This document shows, piece after piece, positions 1-7,444 of a stretch of DNA of 33,160 nt. The stretch covers positions 1 to 33,160 of the forward strand of contig CAZUOY010000015.1 of assembly GCA_964622315.1 (NCBI GenBank), read 5' to 3'. The DNA is from JAYFNU01 sp964622315. GTDB lineage: Bacteria; Bacillota; Clostridia; Oscillospirales; Ruminococcaceae. The notes beneath the pieces were generated by a model that saw only the letters and a program-made list of their open reading frames with translations, was not told the origin of the DNA and ran no database searches. Numbering within the stretch: the stretch's first letter is position 1; every line of letters begins with the position of its first letter. Position numbers and translations under genes: made by a program.

Positions 1-113
1 AGGGAATGCTTCCCGACACGGTAATCGGACGTCAGGCGCTTACACGTCTTCGCGTATACCGCACCGAAAAGCACGACAACGCTGCACAGAAGCCGCAGCC
101 CTACGAAGGTTAA
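1..113 (+). CDS. rplM: 50S ribosomal protein L13, C-terminal fragment
   Basis: Only the last 36 codons lie in the window, read from base 3 to a TAA at 111-113; the start is off the left edge. The visible peptide contains GMLPDTVIGRQALTRLRVY and then HDNAAQKPQ, which is the conserved C-terminal tail of bacterial L13. L13 is an early 23S rRNA-binding protein of the large subunit. The next gene is rpsI, 18 bases downstream, giving the near-universal rplM-rpsI pair, which supports the call. The SD-like AAGGAG for rpsI lies just after the stop. Confidence 0.93.
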   Translation, partial: GMLPDTVIGRQALTRLRVYRTEKHDNAAQKPQPYEG

Positions 114-131
114 GAAAGGAGCGACAGATAA

Positions 132-530
132 ATGTACGAAACAAGACCGTTCTTTTACGGAACAGGAAGAAGAAAATCCTCAGTCGCTCGCGTTCGCCTT
201 TATAACGGCACGGGCAACATAACAATCAATAAGCGCGACATCGACGATTATTTTGGGCTTGAAACCCTCAAGCTTATCGTTCGTCAGCCGCTTGAGCTTA
301 CAAGCACCACAGGTAAGTTTGACGTTGAAATCAGCGTTAATGGCGGCGGCGTTTCCGGTCAGGCGGGCGCTATTCGCCACGGTATCTCCCGCGCACTTCT
401 TCAGTTTGACGAGAAGCTTCGCGGCGACCTCAAGAAGGCGGGCTTCCTTACCCGCGACCCGAGAATGAAAGAGCGTAAGAAATACGGACTCAAGGCAGCC
501 CGTCGTGCGCCTCAGTTCTCCAAGAGATAA
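132..530 (+). CDS. rpsI: 30S ribosomal protein S9
   Basis: S9 is a small-subunit head protein whose C-terminal tail reaches the P-site tRNA. The 132-residue protein has the typical bacterial length and its hallmarks: GTGRRKSSVARVRL near residues 11-24, the GGGVSGQAGAIRHGISRAL segment in the middle, and the basic tail ending KAARRAPQFSKR, whose last Lys-Arg contacts tRNA. The ATG at 132 follows an AAGGAG SD. It is co-transcribed with rplM and followed by a strong intrinsic terminator, so it ends the operon. Confidence 0.98.
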   Translation: MYETRPFFYGTGRRKSSVARVRLYNGTGNITINKRDIDDYFGLETLKLIVRQPLELTSTTGKFDVEISVNGGGVSGQAGAIRHGISRALLQFDEKLRGDLKKAGFLTRDPRMKERKKYGLKAARRAPQFSKR

Positions 531-560
531 TCAAATATCGGTTACTCACAAAACAACAGA

Positions 561-589
561 GCCCGTCGGTTATTCCGACGGGCTTTTTT
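561..589 (+). terminator. Rho-independent terminator of rplM-rpsI
   Basis: A perfect 9-bp GC-rich stem (561-569 with 575-583) closes a 5-nt loop and is followed directly by six T residues (584-589). It lies 30 bases after the rpsI stop and before the next promoter. Confidence 0.93.
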
Positions 590-615
590 CGTCCGCTTGT
601 TCTCGCTACGGTGGA

Positions 616-645
616 TTGCATTGTGGCAACAAAAAATGTTAATCT
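616..645 (+). promoter_or_regulatory. Probable sigma-A promoter of the XRE membrane regulator
   Basis: TTGCAT at 616-621 and TAATCT at 640-645 are separated by 18 bases, with a TGn extended -10 at 637-639. It lies between the rpsI terminator and the ATG at 671, which has a GGTGAAGAG SD. Assigned by eye. Confidence 0.45.
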
Positions 646-670
646 CAAGATATGAAAGGTAGGTGAAGAG

Positions 671-1558
671 ATGGATAAAGAAAAAACAGGCGAGCTCATT
701 AGGAACGCAAGGCTTGAAAAGAAACTTACTCAAGAAAAGCTTGGTGATATAATCGGCGTTACTAATAAAGCCGTGTCGCGTTGGGAAAACGGAGAAAGCT
801 TTCCCGACGTTGATTTGCTTGACAGATTGTCAAGCGCGCTCGATTTAAAAATAGAGGAGCTTGTTGTTGGAGAAAGAAGAAAGACGGTAGGGGAAAAGGA
901 GCTTGACGCTATAATAAAGGAGATAAGGCTCCAGCGTGCGCAAAGAAAAAGACGGTATCTCTTTTGTGGCATAGGTTCAGCGTTCACAGGTGTATTGGTT
1001 TTGTTAGCGTATCTGTCTTTCACGGGAAAGGCGGGTTCGTGGCCGCTACTGACGTGGGCGGTTTTACTTGGACTGTGCGTAACTACCGCAACGGTGCTTA
1101 ATTTAAAGTTGCGCGGAAACAAGAAGAGTAAACCGATAAAAGTATTAAGCTGTATTTCTATTATCACGGGGCTCTATTGCGTTACGCTGGTACTTCTCAC
1201 GGTAACTTCGGCTACAAACGGAGTAACACCTTTTAAAATGAGTATAAGCGTGGTTGGACCCTTTTTGAGATATCAGCTAATTACCATATGTCTAATTAAT
1301 ATTCTTTTGACAGCGTTTTCCTTTTTTAAGCTTATTAGTGAAGCAAAGAACGCGGCGAGCCTCGCTATTGTAAGCGAGACGGTAGCTATTCTGTCGATGG
1401 CGTATGGCTGTATACTGAGCGGCTTGTCTGAAGTTGCGTTGCGGCAGGTGGAAGTATTGATTACTCAGACCGTCGCAACATTAATAATTATGCTGTTCGG
1501 TTTGTTAATCAGCCGAACAGCAGATAGTAGGCGTTTGAGACAGAGTAATACGATTTAA
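671..1558 (+). CDS. XRE-family HTH regulator fused to a six-TM membrane domain
   Basis: Residues 1-70 form a Cro/CI-type helix-turn-helix: LTQEKLGDIIGVTNKAVSRW followed by ENGESFPDVDLLDRLS, the classic pattern for the recognition helix and the helix after it. After a charged linker (about 70-93) come roughly six hydrophobic segments (about 95-115, 121-142, 155-177, 188-213, 222-242 and 249-268), so the DNA-binding domain is tethered to the inner face of the membrane. HTH-plus-membrane proteins of this layout are common in Clostridia and often sit near the genes they control, but the ligand and targets are unknown. It has its own promoter-like sequence and is followed by a separate promoter for the GGDEF gene, so it may be monocistronic. 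Confidence 0.85.
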   Translation: MDKEKTGELIRNARLEKKLTQEKLGDIIGVTNKAVSRWENGESFPDVDLLDRLSSALDLKIEELVVGERRKTVGEKELDAIIKEIRLQRAQRKRRYLFCGIGSAFTGVLVLLAYLSFTGKAGSWPLLTWAVLLGLCVTTATVLNLKLRGNKKSKPIKVLSCISIITGLYCVTLVLLTVTSATNGVTPFKMSISVVGPFLRYQLITICLINILLTAFSFFKLISEAKNAASLAIVSETVAILSMAYGCILSGLSEVALRQVEVLITQTVATLIIMLFGLLISRTADSRRLRQSNTI

Positions 1559-1588
1559 TTGCTTATAGGTTTTCCAGCGAATAGCTCC

Positions 1589-1617
1589 TTGTGGAAAAGT
1601 TTTTCCCGATATGTTAT
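1589..1617 (+). promoter_or_regulatory. Possible promoter of the GGDEF gene
   Basis: TTGTGG (1589-1594) and TGTTAT (1612-1617) are 17 bases apart in the 109-base gap between the XRE gene and the GGDEF gene. Both hexamers are imperfect, so this is a moderate call. Confidence 0.35.
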
Positions 1618-1667
1618 TATTAAACTGCAAACGCGTATTATGACGCGTCGCGAGGGGAGGGCTGTTT

Positions 1668-2759
1668 ATGGATTTTCGCGAGAACCTCAACAGAAAATGG
1701 CGCTGGGAGCTCTTTAAAATCTGCGTACTGCTTGCCGCTATCGGCACGGTAGCAGAGATAGCGATTTACCTCTACGACTCAGCGAACAGCGTGTTGTTTT
1801 TGCCCTTGAATATTTATAGAGCGAGGTTTATATACATTCCGTCGTCGCTTAATCTAATTATTATTCTCGTTACGGCCTACTGCCTTAAATCCCCGAGACT
1901 TTCTAACGGCGCGAAGAACGTCTGGGCGTGCATACTCATATATTTTCTCTGCGCCAATACGCAGGTGATACACTATGTCTACGGCCCGCTTCTTATGCTG
2001 CCGAGCGTCGCTATCTTTGTGACTATTCTTTTCGCTAATAAATGGCTTACGACGGGTATAACCATTGCGTCCTTAATGTCGCTCGCCTTGGCGGGCTTTC
2101 AGGCCTCGCGTGAGCTTCGTAAGGACGACCCGCGTTTAGCAATTGACCTGGTTTTGGCGTTTGTCGTAATGTTCACCGTTTATGTTTCTGCGCGTCTGCT
2201 TGCTCGCTATGTTAAAGAACAGCTTAACTACATACTTGCGAGCAACGAGCGGCAAAGGACGTTAATTGAGGAAAGGGACATAGACCCTTTGCTCGGTATA
2301 GGTAACCGCCGTGCTATGAACGAACGACTTGAGACTATAGTCAGCGCGGCGAAAAGAGGCGCTGCGCCTCAGCTCTTGATGCTTGACGTGGACGACTTTA
2401 AGGGGATAAACGACATATACGGACATCTCAGCGGCGATGAGGTTTTGACGAAGCTTTCGGATATGATAAGAGAACACATACAAGAGAACCGCTTTGAGGC
2501 GTTTCGCTACGGCGGAGAGGAGATAGTCCTTGTAAGCTTTGGCACCGATGAAGACGAGGCTTATACTAAATTCGACGAGCTGAGAAAAAGCTTTTCAAAG
2601 ATTCGCTATTCCTTCGAATTAAAGAGAGATATAACCTTTAGCGGCGGAATGTCGGAGCTTGAGCCGGGAATGCAGGCGGAGGATTGGTTAAAGGCGGCTG
2701 ACGATATGCTGTATATAGCCAAGGGTGACGGAAAGAACAGAATTCACCGCAAAAGATAA
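1668..2759 (+). CDS. Membrane-anchored GGDEF protein (putative diguanylate cyclase)
   Basis: Diguanylate cyclases join two GTP into the second messenger c-di-GMP. The N-terminal half (about 10-190) holds five to six hydrophobic segments that resemble a membrane sensor. A short linker leads to a GGDEF domain at about 205-363. The metal-binding stretch MLDVDDFKGINDIYGHLSGD is canonical, and the signature is RYGGEEI, with GGEEI at residues 282-286. The final residue is Ile instead of the usual Phe. No RxxD inhibitory I-site is seen at the expected place before GGEEI, so product feedback is probably absent. No EAL or HD-GYP domain is attached. The ATG follows GGGGAGG. It lies 17 bases before the DUF3267 gene and is probably co-transcribed with it. 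Confidence 0.88.
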   Translation: MDFRENLNRKWRWELFKICVLLAAIGTVAEIAIYLYDSANSVLFLPLNIYRARFIYIPSSLNLIIILVTAYCLKSPRLSNGAKNVWACILIYFLCANTQVIHYVYGPLLMLPSVAIFVTILFANKWLTTGITIASLMSLALAGFQASRELRKDDPRLAIDLVLAFVVMFTVYVSARLLARYVKEQLNYILASNERQRTLIEERDIDPLLGIGNRRAMNERLETIVSAAKRGAAPQLLMLDVDDFKGINDIYGHLSGDEVLTKLSDMIREHIQENRFEAFRYGGEEIVLVSFGTDEDEAYTKFDELRKSFSKIRYSFELKRDITFSGGMSELEPGMQAEDWLKAADDMLYIAKGDGKNRIHRKR

Positions 2760-2776
2760 ACAAAAGGAGAAGAAAG

Positions 2777-3430
2777 ATGGGAAAGGCGGCAAAAGCCGAG
2801 AGCAAGAGGAAGCTTAGTAAAGCTGAGGAGGAACGCAAGATTAAGCTTGAGGAGCTTCGAAGCAGTCTTGTGTCACAGGGCTATGAGGAGAAGGACCTTA
2901 CAATCAGCGTAGTTTATGCCAACGTGATGGCGCTTGTTCTTACGCTTCCGATAGTGATAATTTTCCTTGTGCTTTTTACAATAAGAAATATAGAGTTAAT
3001 GATGAATCTCGGTACGCGGTCGATTATCGACGCGGTGCTTTCGATTGTCTGTGTTCTTGTGCTGGTGGTGGTTCATGAGCTTATACACGGCGCAACCTTT
3101 GCGATTTTTGCGAAAAGCCACTGGAAGGCAATTTCCTTCGGATATATCGCGGAGTATATGACCCCCTACTGCTGCTGCAACGAGCCGCTTCTTAAATGGC
3201 AGTATGCCCTCGGAGCGATTATGCCGACGGTTCTTCTCGGAATAATTCCCTTGATTATCGCTGTTTTTACCGGCTCGCTTTTCCTGTTTGGTGTCGGCGC
3301 GCTTATGACAATGGCGGGCGGCGGAGATTTAACTATCGTCTGCAAGCTGTTGGCGCGAAAGGAAGGCGGCAGAGAATGCATCTATCTCGACCACCCATAC
3401 AAGGTGGGGCTTGTTTGTTTTGAAAGATAA
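2777..3430 (+). CDS. DUF3267-type membrane metalloprotease-like protein
   Basis: The 217-residue protein starts with a Lys/Glu-rich, probably coiled N-terminus (about 1-45). It then has several membrane segments (about 52-75, 87-110, 145-165 and 168-190). HELIHG at residues 100-105 matches the HExxH zinc-binding pattern of DUF3267, a family related to site-2-type proteases. The following ISFGY and the hydrophobic C-terminal half also fit that family. Substrate and activity are unknown. The ATG follows an AAAAGGAG SD, 17 bases after the GGDEF stop. A bidirectional terminator follows immediately. Confidence 0.75.
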   Translation: MGKAAKAESKRKLSKAEEERKIKLEELRSSLVSQGYEEKDLTISVVYANVMALVLTLPIVIIFLVLFTIRNIELMMNLGTRSIIDAVLSIVCVLVLVVVHELIHGATFAIFAKSHWKAISFGYIAEYMTPYCCCNEPLLKWQYALGAIMPTVLLGIIPLIIAVFTGSLFLFGVGALMTMAGGGDLTIVCKLLARKEGGRECIYLDHPYKVGLVCFER

Positions 3431-3432
3431 AA

Positions 3433-3465
3433 AATGCGGACGGTTTGACCGTCCGCATTATTCTT
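3433..3465. terminator. Bidirectional terminator between convergent genes
   Basis: A 12-bp perfect stem (3433-3444 with 3448-3459) with a 3-nt loop sits between the stops of the convergent genes at 3430 and 3478. The plus strand continues into T-rich sequence. The complementary strand ends the stem with a T run from AAAAA, so it can serve both genes. Confidence 0.85.
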
Positions 3466-3477
3466 ATGAGGCTGTTC

Positions 3478-4110
3478 TTACATACCGTAGATAAAGCGAA
3501 TGAACTGCTCAAGCTCTGCTTTATTAGTCACCGTTGAGGGTACGCATACCAGTGCGTCGGTGTAGGCTCCCGTGTGCGCCTTATAAAACGCAGTTTTTGA
3601 TATGTCCAGCGCTACCGCGTTTCCGTCTATAGAAACCACATAGGGCGAAAGCTTTTCGTAAAGCTCAGCTGAAACGGCGTCCCTTATCGGAAGAAAGATA
3701 TCGAGGTTTTCAAAATACCACAGCGAATCAAGGTTGCCGATAAAAACGTCAGCTTGCTCGGAATTAAGCATAGCCATTATCTTCATTGAGGTGGAGTCCT
3801 CCGGGTAAACCTTGTTGTCACGGTCTATATAAAACTGAAACATAAGGTCAATTTGAGCGTTTGTATTTTTGTCACCGGTGTAAACCGCGAATTCGTCGTG
3901 TAAAGCGTCCGCAAGCGAATCGTTATACATATCATTAAGAACCAAACAGTTAAGGGTGACCTTTTTATGGTTTATCAGGCTTACTGTAAGTGATATTAGC
4001 CCAATAACAGCCACAAGCGCAATAATGATTGGGAACTTATAATAATCCCAGATATACTCGACCTTCTTTTCAGGCGCGAGCTTTTTATAATCTTCGCTGT
4101 TGAATTTCAT
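3478..4110 (-). CDS. Conserved-looking single-pass membrane protein, function unknown
   Basis: The protein has 210 residues. A charged cytoplasmic N-terminus containing LAPEKKVEYIWDYYKFPI leads into one hydrophobic segment at about 28-49. The remaining roughly 160 residues are mainly polar and are predicted to be outside the cell. The YIWDYYK stretch before the TM helix is a pattern I recognise from uncharacterised clostridial proteins, but I cannot assign a named family. The outer part mentions no catalytic motif I can identify. Its ATG follows an AAAGG SD, and it has an excellent TTGACA-17-TACTAT promoter that overlaps the divergent hydrolase promoter. Confidence 0.7.
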   Translation of the reverse strand: MKFNSEDYKKLAPEKKVEYIWDYYKFPIIIALVAVIGLISLTVSLINHKKVTLNCLVLNDMYNDSLADALHDEFAVYTGDKNTNAQIDLMFQFYIDRDNKVYPEDSTSMKIMAMLNSEQADVFIGNLDSLWYFENLDIFLPIRDAVSAELYEKLSPYVVSIDGNAVALDISKTAFYKAHTGAYTDALVCVPSTVTNKAELEQFIRFIYGM

Positions 4111-4123
4111 TGTTTGCCTTTCT

Positions 4124-4135
4124 GCCGCATGCGGC
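4124..4135. repeat. 12-bp GC-rich palindrome in the 5' leader of the 4110 gene
   Basis: GCCGCATGCGGC is a perfect palindrome, 13 bases upstream of the minus-strand ATG and inside the transcribed leader. It could be an operator half-pair or a small RNA hairpin near the ribosome binding site. Function is not shown. Confidence 0.4.
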
Positions 4136-4165
4136 GGAATAATTAAGGTTGTAATAAGCTAATCC

Positions 4166-4194
4166 TTGAAGATTAACTGTAAAAATAGTACTAT
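4166..4194 (+). promoter_or_regulatory. Promoter of the hydrolase-GNAT operon
   Basis: TTGAAG (4166-4171) and TACTAT (4189-4194) with a 17-base spacer point to the plus-strand gene at 4253. The -10 box is inside a 14-bp palindrome (4183-4196) that also contains the -10 box of the divergent minus-strand promoter. Confidence 0.6.
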
Positions 4195-4213
4195 TTATTA
4201 AAGACGGTGTCAA
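4185..4213 (-). promoter_or_regulatory. Promoter of the minus-strand membrane protein
   Basis: Read on the minus strand, a perfect TTGACA (4208-4213) is 17 bases from TACTAT (4185-4190). It is among the best promoter matches in the window. Its -10 shares two base pairs with the divergent -10 at 4189-4194. Confidence 0.75.
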
Positions 4214-4252
4214 CACGATAACCGTTAAGTTATTGAAATAAAGGTCGGCAAA

Positions 4253-5074
4253 ATGATTGAGAAGATAGGGAAAACGGAGATAAGCTACGAAACGGTGGGT
4301 AATGGTATACCGATTGTTATGCTCCACGGCTGGGGTATGGACAGACGGCTGATGTCCGGCTGTCTTGAGGCGGTTTTTAAGGACGAGCTTTCGGGCTTTA
4401 AGCGGATATACCTTGACCTTCCCGGAATGGGCGAATCAAAGGCGGGTGAGGTTCGTCGGGCAGACGACGCTGTAAAGGTGCTGTTGGAGTTCATTGATAG
4501 GGTTATTCCGAACGAGCGGTTTATTCTCGCGGGCGAATCCTTCGGAGGGTATCTTTCCCGTGCGATAGTACGCACAATTCCCGAAAGAGTATGCGGCTTG
4601 CTTTTAATATGTGCCGCCATGGTTCCCGGCTTTCGTCGCGGTTCGGTTGAGCCGCTCACGGTTGTTGAAAGAGACGACGAGCTTCTTTCTACCCTCTCAG
4701 ACAGTGAACGGGCCTCGTTTGAGTATATGAACGTTTTACTGACGCGTGAAGTCTGGCAGGCATATAAAAGAGACATTATTCCTGCGATTGCCGAGCAGGA
4801 CACGGATTTTCTCGGTCACAGGTTTAAGGGCGAGCTTTCCTATGATGTAGACGCGCCAGGCTTTTCCTACGGCGGTCCGTGTCTTATTCTTACCGCGCGC
4901 GGCGACACCGAGGTTGGCTTTAAGGACCATCTTAGACTTTTGGATATCTACCCGCGAGCAAGCTATATGGCTTTTTGCCGTGCGGGGCATAATCTTCAAA
5001 TCGAACAGCCCGAACAGTTTAGGGCGGCGGTATCAGCATGGCTTTACACAGAATTTATTAAAGAAAACAGGTAG
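4253..5074 (+). CDS. Alpha/beta hydrolase
   Basis: A 273-residue single-domain alpha/beta-hydrolase with no signal peptide, so cytoplasmic. The oxyanion-loop motif LHGWGMD lies at 24-30. The nucleophile elbow GESFGG is at 94-99, with Ser96 as nucleophile. A likely acid is the Asp in ARGDTEVG near 222-224, and the catalytic His is in AGHNLQIEQPEQF near 250. LDLPGMGES at 54-62 is the usual strand-4 loop. The family covers esterases, haloperoxidases and C-C hydrolases, and the substrate cannot be deduced. The gene following starts only 4 bases after the stop, so the two are probably translationally coupled. Confidence 0.88.
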   Translation: MIEKIGKTEISYETVGNGIPIVMLHGWGMDRRLMSGCLEAVFKDELSGFKRIYLDLPGMGESKAGEVRRADDAVKVLLEFIDRVIPNERFILAGESFGGYLSRAIVRTIPERVCGLLLICAAMVPGFRRGSVEPLTVVERDDELLSTLSDSERASFEYMNVLLTREVWQAYKRDIIPAIAEQDTDFLGHRFKGELSYDVDAPGFSYGGPCLILTARGDTEVGFKDHLRLLDIYPRASYMAFCRAGHNLQIEQPEQFRAAVSAWLYTEFIKENR

Positions 5075-5078
5075 AAAA

Positions 5079-5936
5079 ATGTTAATAGAACAATATAACG
5101 AGCTTTCCGATAAACAAAAGGACGAGATTAACGCGCTGGAAGATATATGCTACGAGGGCGAAGGCTTGTCAAACCGAGCGTTTTTGTCGAACGAGATAAA
5201 TGTGGACAGGACAATACCCTGCTTCTATATGGGCTATGAGAAAGGCGAGCTGGTTTCCTTTCTCACCACCTTCATTCCCGAAAGCACAGAGGCGGAGGCG
5301 GTGGCGTTTACCCGCCCGGATATGAGATGTCGCGGTTTTTTCCGCGGACTTTATGATTTTGCGTGCGGCGAGCTGAGGTCAAGAGGCATTAGACGTTTGG
5401 TTTTTGCGCTTGAACCGAAAAGCGTCAGCGGCACCGCCGCGCTTAAAAGCTTCGGTGAAACCGAGCTTTTAAGGAGCGAATACCGAATGGTATTCGCGGG
5501 CGCGCCTTCGGCGCGCGCGGCGGCAGAAACTCTGCGCTTTGAGGAGGTCAGCGAACAAAACAGCGCGGATTTTCTCTCGCTTGAATGTGAGGAGTTTGGC
5601 GACGAGGAAAGAAGCGACAGCTACATAGATTCCCTTCTTACCAACCCTAAACGCACAGGGTTTGTCGCATACGAGGGCGAAATCCCGGTCGGCGTGTACT
5701 GCGTAAACTTCGACGAGTTTCCCGACGGCTTTATCTACGGCGTGGTGGTGGAGGAAAAGCTGCGCGGGAAAGGCTACGGAAGAAAGCTAATGACCCATGC
5801 GCTGAGCGTTGCGACCAAGCCGACAGGCAGAGCGATACTTGATGTTGACAGCAGCAATCCTGCCGCCTTCGAGCTATACAAGAAGCTCGGCTTTTCCGTA
5901 ACCTTTCAGGTTGACTATTACCTTAAAAGAATCTAA
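5079..5936 (+). CDS. Tandem-domain GNAT family N-acetyltransferase
   Basis: GNAT enzymes transfer an acyl group from acyl-CoA to an amine. The C-terminal half is a clear GNAT domain: VVVEEKLRGKGYGRKLMTHA contains the R/Q-x-x-G-x-G/A acetyl-CoA pyrophosphate loop, followed by AFELYKKLGF. The N-terminal half (about 1-135), with RPDMRCRGFFRGLYDFA and later AALKSFG, looks like a second, more degenerate GNAT fold. The reading frame is open upstream to 4914, but that part would overlap the hydrolase. The ATG at 5079, four bases after the hydrolase stop, gives a normal 285-residue protein and is preferred. The acceptor substrate is unknown. Confidence 0.83.
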   Translation: MLIEQYNELSDKQKDEINALEDICYEGEGLSNRAFLSNEINVDRTIPCFYMGYEKGELVSFLTTFIPESTEAEAVAFTRPDMRCRGFFRGLYDFACGELRSRGIRRLVFALEPKSVSGTAALKSFGETELLRSEYRMVFAGAPSARAAAETLRFEEVSEQNSADFLSLECEEFGDEERSDSYIDSLLTNPKRTGFVAYEGEIPVGVYCVNFDEFPDGFIYGVVVEEKLRGKGYGRKLMTHALSVATKPTGRAILDVDSSNPAAFELYKKLGFSVTFQVDYYLKRI

Positions 5937-5951
5937 GATTTGCTAAAAGCA

Positions 5952-5986
5952 AAAGGGCGGCGGATATTTATCCGCCGCCCTTTGAA
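5952..5986. terminator. Bidirectional terminator between GNAT gene and rnfB
   Basis: The inverted repeat 5952-5966 with 5969-5983 (AAAGGGCGGCGGATA and its complement) separates the convergent genes that stop at 5936 and 6004. Its A and T ends provide a short U tract on both strands. Confidence 0.85.
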
Positions 5987-6003
5987 GTATTAATTGAGTT
6001 TGA

Positions 6004-6801
6004 TTATTTTTCGCCGTCTATCTTAGGTGCGTGTACGGGGCAAGCGCGCATACATTCGCCGCAGCCGCCGCATTTTGAAAAATCAATTACAGCGCAGTTG
6101 TTATCAACCTTTATCGCGCCGTTGGGGCAGACCTTTTCACATTTCATACAGCCCAAGCAGCCGCTGACGCAGGTTTTACGCGTTTTTGCGCCTCTGTCAT
6201 GGTTAGAGCAAAGCACAAGCGAGCGGGTGCTTCTGGGAACAAGCTTAATAATACCCTTGGGGCATTTTGCGACGCACGCGCCACAGCCCTTGCAGACAGC
6301 GTAGTTTATTATCGCAACTCCGTTTTCTACAGAAATAGCATTGAACTTGCAAGCGGAAACGCAGTCGCCGAAGCCGATACAGCCATAGGCACATTCGCTT
6401 CTTCCAGAGTGGAGCATATTGGACGCCGCACAGCTCATAATTCCCGCATAGTTGTACTTGTCGCGGGTGTTGTCATAGTTGCCGTGACAGGCTACTGCCG
6501 CGACCATGGGAATTACCTCGGCTGCTTCCTCGCCAATAATGGCGGAGACCTTCTTTGCCGCGTCGGAGCCGCCGGGTACGCAGAGATTCGGTGCCGCCTT
6601 CTTCGAGGCGACAGCCGACGCGTAATCCGAGCAGCCGGCGTAGCCGCAAGCTCCGCAGTTTGCGCCGGGCAGGGCATTTGCAATTTCGTCAGCCGTTTCG
6701 TCCGTCGGAACATACATTATCTTTGAAGCTATAACGAGGATAACCGAGGCAAGAAGCCCGGTGCTTGTAAGGAGAAGAACTGCTAATAGAATCGGATTCA
6801 T
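6004..6801 (-). CDS. rnfB: Rnf complex subunit B, multi-cluster ferredoxin
   Basis: RnfB is thought to be the entry point for electrons from reduced ferredoxin into the Rnf ion pump. A single N-terminal membrane helix (about 4-28) is followed by the 4Fe-4S domain with GANCGACGYAGC at 47-57 and a fourth Cys near 74. The C-terminal half carries further ferredoxin-type clusters: CIGFGDCVSACKFN, CKGCGACVAKCPKG, CLGCMKCEKVCPNG and CGGCGECMRACPVH. The 265 residues are typical for clostridial RnfB, which is longer than the proteobacterial form. It is the last gene of the operon, 13 bases after rnfA, and a terminator follows. Confidence 0.95.
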   Translation of the reverse strand: MNPILLAVLLLTSTGLLASVILVIASKIMYVPTDETADEIANALPGANCGACGYAGCSDYASAVASKKAAPNLCVPGGSDAAKKVSAIIGEEAAEVIPMVAAVACHGNYDNTRDKYNYAGIMSCAASNMLHSGRSECAYGCIGFGDCVSACKFNAISVENGVAIINYAVCKGCGACVAKCPKGIIKLVPRSTRSLVLCSNHDRGAKTRKTCVSGCLGCMKCEKVCPNGAIKVDNNCAVIDFSKCGGCGECMRACPVHAPKIDGEK

Positions 6802-6814
6802 TCAAGCCACCCCC

Positions 6815-7444
6815 TTACACTATGCCGAACAGATTGTTGACAACGCCCGTAAAGCCCATAAAGGTGAGCGAGGTGAGCGAGGCGGCAACAAGCGTTATCG
6901 GAAGGCCCTCGAAGCATTGGGGGGGCTTTGCGCGCTCAAGCGTGCGTCTCACACCCGCGAAAAGCACCATGGCGAGCAGGAAGCCGAGCCCTGAACCGAG
7001 TCCGCTTACGATAGAATCGAGGAAGGTGTAGGACTGGTTGGTCAAGGGGTTTGTGTTGGAGATGTTAAGAAGCGTTACGCCGAGCACGGCGCAGTTGGTT
7101 GTGATTAGGGGAAGGTAGATGCCAAGCGTTTTATGCAGGGCGGGAACAAAGCGCTTTAGCGCAAATTCGACAAGCTGAACAAGCGCGGCGATAACGAGAA
7201 TGAAAACTATGGTTTGAAGGTATTCAAGCCCGAGCGGAATTAGAAGCCCGTAGTTTATTCCGTAGGTCGCCGCGGAAGCAAGCACCATAACGAAGATGAC
7301 CGCAAGGCTCATTCCTACGGCGGAGTTAAGCTTTTTTGAAACGCCGAGGAAGGGGCAGATGCCGAGAAACTTAACGAGCACATAGTTTTCGGTAAGTATC
7401 ATGGTGAGCATTATTGCGAGAAGTCCTTTTAACGCGTCATTCAT
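6815..7444 (-). CDS. rnfA: Rnf complex subunit A
   Basis: RnfA is an integral membrane subunit that, with RnfE, forms the core ion-translocating and Fe-S-holding pair of Rnf. The 209-residue protein has six hydrophobic segments. It contains LVKFLGICPFLGVSKKLNSA (from about residue 23) and ITTNCAVLGVTLLN near the middle; in this family the Cys residues in the CPFLG and NCAVLG loops ligate an intramembrane iron-sulfur cluster. The ATG overlaps the rnfE stop by one base (TAATG), showing coupling. Confidence 0.95.
   Translation of the reverse strand: MNDALKGLLAIMLTMILTENYVLVKFLGICPFLGVSKKLNSAVGMSLAVIFVMVLASAATYGINYGLLIPLGLEYLQTIVFILVIAALVQLVEFALKRFVPALHKTLGIYLPLITTNCAVLGVTLLNISNTNPLTNQSYTFLDSIVSGLGSGLGFLLAMVLFAGVRRTLERAKPPQCFEGLPITLVAASLTSLTFMGFTGVVNNLFGIV

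Noticed and set aside
4914..5078. Upstream extension of the GNAT gene
   Set aside because: It would overlap the alpha/beta hydrolase by 160 bases and is not like GNAT sequences; the ATG at 5079 fits better.
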